Positions 60,694 through 64,000 of a stretch of DNA of 64,000 bases are shown here, piece by piece. A model generated the notes under the pieces. It had not been told where the DNA came from. It made no database searches and saw nothing but the letters and a program-made list of their open reading frames with translations. Made by a program: the position numbers and the translations under genes. Source of the stretch: Mycobacterium sp. UM_WGJ (lineage in GTDB: Bacteria; Actinomycetota; Actinomycetes; Mycobacteriales; Mycobacteriaceae). The DNA is taken from NCBI RefSeq assembly GCF_000455125.1, contig NZ_AUWR01000040.1, positions 1-64,000 on the forward strand, read 5' to 3'. Position 1 is the stretch's first letter. Every line of letters starts with the position of its first letter.

Positions 60694-62220
60694 TCACCCC
60701 CGCCTCGATGGTGCGCACGTGACGCATGCGTCGGCTGCGCGCGCTGTGGAGCCGGATTCACTGGGCACCAGCACCGTGCCGCCGGTAGCGCAATGCTGCC
60801 GCAGCCAATCTTCAATGGCCTGCTCGGCGGCGTGATCGAGATAGGTGGTGTTGATGGCGAGCGTGACGTGCGTGCCGGCGGGAATCTGTGCCAGCACGTT
60901 GGTCAGCCGGGGCAGTGCCAGGAAGGTGCACGTGCCCGACACGGTCACCAGCCACTCGTCGTCGCTCTGTGTGGCGGTGACCTTCACCCGGATCACCCGC
61001 CACCCGGTCAACACCATCGCCAGCGCCAGCCCGATCAGCACCCCGTGCAGCAGGTTGAGGAACACCACGCCGGCCGCCGTCACCACGTAGACGATGAGAT
61101 CGCCGCTGCGCCAAGCCGTCTCGATGTGAATCATCTTGATCAGTTGGACTCCGATGGTGATGAGCAGACCCGCCAGCGCGGCAGTCGGAATCTGCTGCAC
61201 CAAGCCGGCGAACGGCAGGGCGAACAGCAGGATCCACACGCCGTGCAGGAACGCCGACGCCCGCGACTTCGCGCCGGCGTTGACGTTGGTGGCGCTGCGG
61301 ACGATCACCCCGGTGATCGGCAGTCCACCGAGCAAGCCCGAGGCGACGTTGGCGGTGCCTTGCCCGATCAGTTCGCGGTTGAAATCGGTACGCCGCCCGG
61401 TGTGCATCCGGTCCACCGACACCGCCGAGAGCAGGCTTTCCACGCTGGCGATCAACGCCACGGTGAGCACCCCGATGAAGGCGGCGGCCCAGTTGCCCTC
61501 CGGCAGCGCCGGCAGTTGCACGGCATCCAGCAGTGATCCGTCCAGGGTGATGCGATGCACGTCCAGCGAGAAGACCAAGGACAGCACCGTTGCTCCGGCA
61601 ATGGCGACCAGCGGCCCGGGAATCCGGCCCAGCGGTCCCGTCACCGATCGCCAGGCGAGCATGATGATGATCACCAGGATGCCCAGGACCGGCTCGGCTC
61701 CATGGGACTCGATCAGCCCTTCGGGCAGGCTGGCGAGGTTTTCCCAGGCCGAACTCGCCGACCGGCCGCCGAGGAGGACGAGCAGCTGCTGCAGCGTGAT
61801 CGTGATGCCGATTCCGGCCAGCATCGCGTGCACCACGACCGGCGAGATCGCCAGCGCGGCCCGCGCCACCCGGCTCAACCCGAATAGGACCTGCAGCACC
61901 CCGGCGCCGACGGTGATAGCGCACGTCACCTTCCAGCCGAAGCGCCCGACCAGATCCGCGACGACGACCGTCAGCCCGGCCGCCGGCCCGCTGACCTGCA
62001 GCGGAGACCCGCCCATGGCGCCGACGACGAGACCGCCGACGATTGCGGCGATCAGACCGGCCAGCACCGGTGCGCCGGAGGCCACGGCGATACCCAATGA
62101 CAGCGGCAGAGCGACCAGGAACACCACCAGGGAGGCGGGCAGGTCATACCGCAGTACCGAACGGGACCAGCCCATTCGTGGTTTGACGCGTGATTTGCCG
62201 TCGGCTTGCGCGGTCAGCAT
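60694..62220 (-). CDS. SulP-family anion transporter
   Basis: A 508-residue membrane transporter. It starts RYDLPASLVVFLVALPLSLG and has ten or more TM helices, with SGPAAGLTVVVADLV near 80 and NVASGLLGGLPITGVIVRSA near 290 as family blocks. A C-terminal STAS-like domain covers about 400-490 (VSGTCTFLALPRLTNVLAQI). Related to the membrane half of Rv3273-type SulP-carbonic anhydrase fusions, but no carbonic anhydrase domain follows, so bicarbonate or sulfate transport is possible. Its stop is 31 bp from the HicB-like gene, convergent. Confidence 0.88.
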   Translation of the reverse strand: MLTAQADGKSRVKPRMGWSRSVLRYDLPASLVVFLVALPLSLGIAVASGAPVLAGLIAAIVGGLVVGAMGGSPLQVSGPAAGLTVVVADLVGRFGWKVTCAITVGAGVLQVLFGLSRVARAALAISPVVVHAMLAGIGITITLQQLLVLLGGRSASSAWENLASLPEGLIESHGAEPVLGILVIIIMLAWRSVTGPLGRIPGPLVAIAGATVLSLVFSLDVHRITLDGSLLDAVQLPALPEGNWAAAFIGVLTVALIASVESLLSAVSVDRMHTGRRTDFNRELIGQGTANVASGLLGGLPITGVIVRSATNVNAGAKSRASAFLHGVWILLFALPFAGLVQQIPTAALAGLLITIGVQLIKMIHIETAWRSGDLIVYVVTAAGVVFLNLLHGVLIGLALAMVLTGWRVIRVKVTATQSDDEWLVTVSGTCTFLALPRLTNVLAQIPAGTHVTLAINTTYLDHAAEQAIEDWLRQHCATGGTVLVPSESGSTARAADACVTCAPSRRG

Positions 62221-62360
62221 CCGGTAGTTCCCCTGCCCTCATAAGATATTGCTGAGATACAGGGAAGTTATTCGTGTCTTATTGCCAAATGCAGAATGCG
62301 ACATGTCCGGGAAGTAAACACAAGTTACACATTCGGAGTGAATACACAGGAACTAGGCAG
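62221..62360. other. AT-rich intergenic region upstream of SulP gene
   Basis: A 140-bp stretch with clearly lower GC than its surroundings (for example ATAAGATATTGCTGAGATAC). It should contain the SulP promoter on the minus strand and the 3' end of gpdA1. No gene or clear hairpin was seen. Confidence 0.5.
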
Positions 62361-63386
62361 TTAAAAGCCAGAGCCGGTCACCTCATGTCCGGGCGTCTCG
62401 GCGATCAGGCCACGGTAGGCCTGCTCCACCGTCGAACCGTGGTTGATCACGCCATCGACCTCGCGCGCGATCGGCATACTCAGCCCGTACTGCGCGGCGA
62501 ACTTCATGATCACGCTCGCGGCCCGCACACCCTCGGCCACCTGATTCATCGACGCGATGATCTCGTCGATGGGCTTGCCGGAGCCCAGCTGCTCGCCGAC
62601 ATAGCGGTTGCGGCTGCGCTGGCTGGTGCAGGTGACGATCAGGTCGCCCATCCCCGCCAGGCCCGCGAAGGTGTCGCGGGCTCCGCCCATCGCCTCGCCG
62701 AGCTTGGACATCTCGCGCACCGAACGTGACATCACCATAGCCCGGGTGTTCTCCCCGATGCCCAGCGAGTAGCCCATGCCGACCGCGATCGCATACACGT
62801 TCTTCAGCGCGCCGGCCATCTCGACCCCGACCACGTCGTCGGTGGTGTACACCCGGAATCGCTTGGTGCGGAACAGCGACGCCAGCTCACACGCCAGGCC
62901 CGGGTCGGGCATGGCCAGCACCGCCGCCGCGGCATAACCTTCGGCGACCTCGCGGGCGATGTTCGGCCCGGCCAGGATGCCGGCCGGATGCCCGGGCAAC
63001 ACCTCGTCGACGATCTGCGACATCCGCATGTTGGTGCCCTGCTCCAGGCCCTTGACCAGCGACACCACCGGCACCCAGGGGCGCAGCTCGGTGGCCAACT
63101 CCTCGAGCACTCCCCGGAAGCCGTGTGACGGTACGGCCATCACGACGACGTCGGCGCAGTGCGCGGCTTCGGCGAAATCGGTGGTGGCACGCAGCGTGCT
63201 GCTGAGTTCGACATCGTTGCCCAGGTAGCGACTGTTGCGGTGGTTGTCGTTGATGTCGGCGGCGGTCGCCTCCGACCGCACCCACTGCAGCGTCGGCGCG
63301 CGGCGCGAGCAGATGGACGCCACCGTGGTACCGAACGATCCGCCTCCGAGCACGACAACATTGGGTGTACGAGTAGCAGCTGGCAT
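62361..63386 (-). CDS. gpdA1: NAD(P)-dependent glycerol-3-phosphate dehydrogenase
   Basis: A 341-residue enzyme making sn-glycerol-3-phosphate for phospholipids (Rv0564c-like). NAD-binding VVVLGGGSFGTTVASIC is near residue 11, VMAVPSHGFRGVL near 80, VSLVKGLEQGTNMRMSQIV near 108, and the catalytic lysine in EMAGALKNVYAIAVG near 195, with RSRNRYVG later. ATG 63386 is 7 nt after a minus-strand TACGCT, which fits a leaderless message. Confidence 0.94.
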   Translation of the reverse strand: MPAATRTPNVVVLGGGSFGTTVASICSRRAPTLQWVRSEATAADINDNHRNSRYLGNDVELSSTLRATTDFAEAAHCADVVVMAVPSHGFRGVLEELATELRPWVPVVSLVKGLEQGTNMRMSQIVDEVLPGHPAGILAGPNIAREVAEGYAAAAVLAMPDPGLACELASLFRTKRFRVYTTDDVVGVEMAGALKNVYAIAVGMGYSLGIGENTRAMVMSRSVREMSKLGEAMGGARDTFAGLAGMGDLIVTCTSQRSRNRYVGEQLGSGKPIDEIIASMNQVAEGVRAASVIMKFAAQYGLSMPIAREVDGVINHGSTVEQAYRGLIAETPGHEVTGSGF

Positions 63387-63393
63387 GTGCGAC

Positions 63394-63399
63394 AGCGTA
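63394..63399 (-). promoter_or_regulatory. -10 element (TACGCT) of gpdA1, leaderless
   Basis: Minus-strand TACGCT ends 7 nt upstream of the gpdA1 ATG (63386). No ribosome binding site precedes the ATG. Confidence 0.5.
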
Positions 63400-63441
63400 T
63401 TGCCGTCGCCGCCGCCGCACCGGCAGTTGGCGAACTCGGTG

Positions 63442-64000
63442 CTATCCAGCCAGCGGTACGGGCTCCCCGGCCCGTCCGAACACCATCGATTCGGTGATCT
63501 GGTCGAACCGGAAGTCCAAGGCGTCGGCGAAGTAGTTCTGGCGCACATTCCACGGTCGTTTGGTGCCCGACCGCGGGAGCGCATGCGGCGCGCGGAGCAC
63601 ATAACCGGCCTGGATGTCCCAGGCCGACTTCTCGGCCATCGGCTCGTCGCCGAGGTGCGGATAGGCGTGGGTGTAACCGCGAGAAGCCATGTATGCCAGT
63701 AGTTTGGCGGTGGCCCGGGCGGTGATGTCGGCGCGCAGCGTCCAAGACGCATTGGTGTAGCCGACGCACCAGAACAGGTTCGGCACGTCTTCGAGCATGT
63801 GCGCCTTGTAGACGAATCGATCGGTGGACTTGATCTCGGTGCCATCCAAGCTGATCCGCACCCCGCCGAGCGCCTGCAGTTGCAAGCCGGTGGCGGTGAC
63901 GATGATGTCGGCGTCCAGATGCGCCTCGGACCGCAACACGATCCCGGTGGCGTCGAAGCGATCGATCCGGTCGGTGACCATCTCGACCCGGCCGGCGCTG
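63442..64000 (-). CDS. Flavin-containing monooxygenase, C-terminal part (Rv0565c-like), truncated by window edge
   Basis: About 186 C-terminal residues of a Baeyer-Villiger/FMO-type flavoprotein; the gene continues past base 64000. Visible: ADIIVTATGLQLQALGG (the second dinucleotide-associated ATG motif), YKAHMLEDVPNLFWCVGYTN, and a C-terminal NYFADALDFRFDQITES. H37Rv paralogues include EthA. The N-terminal FAD and NADP motifs lie outside the window. The ATG at 63981 is internal, since coding sequence is open beyond it. Confidence 0.88.
   Translation of the reverse strand, partial: SAGRVEMVTDRIDRFDATGIVLRSEAHLDADIIVTATGLQLQALGGVRISLDGTEIKSTDRFVYKAHMLEDVPNLFWCVGYTNASWTLRADITARATAKLLAYMASRGYTHAYPHLGDEPMAEKSAWDIQAGYVLRAPHALPRSGTKRPWNVRQNYFADALDFRFDQITESMVFGRAGEPVPLAG

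Overview
The window is high-GC DNA from a mycobacterium. The evidence is two PPE genes, two PGRS-type glycine-rich proteins, the 33-residue ribosomal protein bS22, CobA-HemD fusion, deazaflavin-dependent (DDN-like) reductases, a PknH-like secreted domain protein, and gene order that follows, from memory, Rv0500 to Rv0565c of M. tuberculosis H37Rv. Several H37Rv neighbours are missing (cmaA2, mmpS2/mmpL2, the PE_PGRS gene and fabH before menA, galE3, mgtA). This points to a non-tuberculous species, possibly of the M. terrae / Mycolicibacter type; the species call is inference.

Layout. 0-6.4 kb: proC, a small HTH gene, bS22, the galE2-like SDR, an acyltransferase, a HadA-like hydratase, SerB1-like phosphatase, a SnoaL-like protein and a glutaredoxin-like protein. 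6.4-6.6 kb: a 56-bp tandem repeat. 6.7-12.2 kb: the tetrapyrrole operon hemA-hemC-hemD-hemB plus a small membrane protein; hemL follows at 27.7 kb. 12.2-27.7 kb: an accessory block that interrupts the conserved order. It holds a secreted PGRS protein fused to an endoglycoceramidase-like GH5 domain, a copper P-type ATPase with a copper-type operator, a secreted NPxNP-repeat protein, a Tat-type esterase, an ABC exporter whose ATPase carries a cyclic-nucleotide-binding-like domain, two PPE genes, a second secreted PGRS protein, a JmjC oxygenase and two DDN-like proteins. 27.7-33.7 kb: hemL, a phosphatase and the system II cytochrome c maturation operon (thioredoxin lipoprotein, ccdA, resB, ccsA), so haem synthesis is followed by haem attachment. 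33.8-41.7 kb: MinD-like ATPase, menA, MTA phosphorylase, cutinase and two membrane/surface proteins. 41.7-59.3 kb: the dispersed menaquinone set (menE, menB, menC, bpoC, menD, menG/ubiE, menJ, grcC1, with menA upstream) mixed with a duplicated phosphate-transporter module, a DsbA-like protein and an Rv0560c-like methyltransferase. 59.3-64 kb: htpX, an orphan HicB-like gene framed by an 18-bp inverted repeat, a SulP transporter, gpdA1 and the 3' part of a flavin monooxygenase.

Regulation visible in the sequence. Many starts have a TANNNT hexamer ending 6-7 nt upstream of ATG/GTG, the arrangement expected for leaderless transcripts. Three dyads lie at promoters: before the copper ATPase, before hemL and before the Rv0560c-like gene. 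A repeat family occurs as an intergenic tandem array (6391-6608), as two in-frame copies inside a coding sequence (54884-54997), and as a partial copy (about 48706-48729).

No rRNA, tRNA, CRISPR array, insertion sequence or prophage gene was recognised. H37Rv comparisons and residue positions are by eye and memory, not computed.
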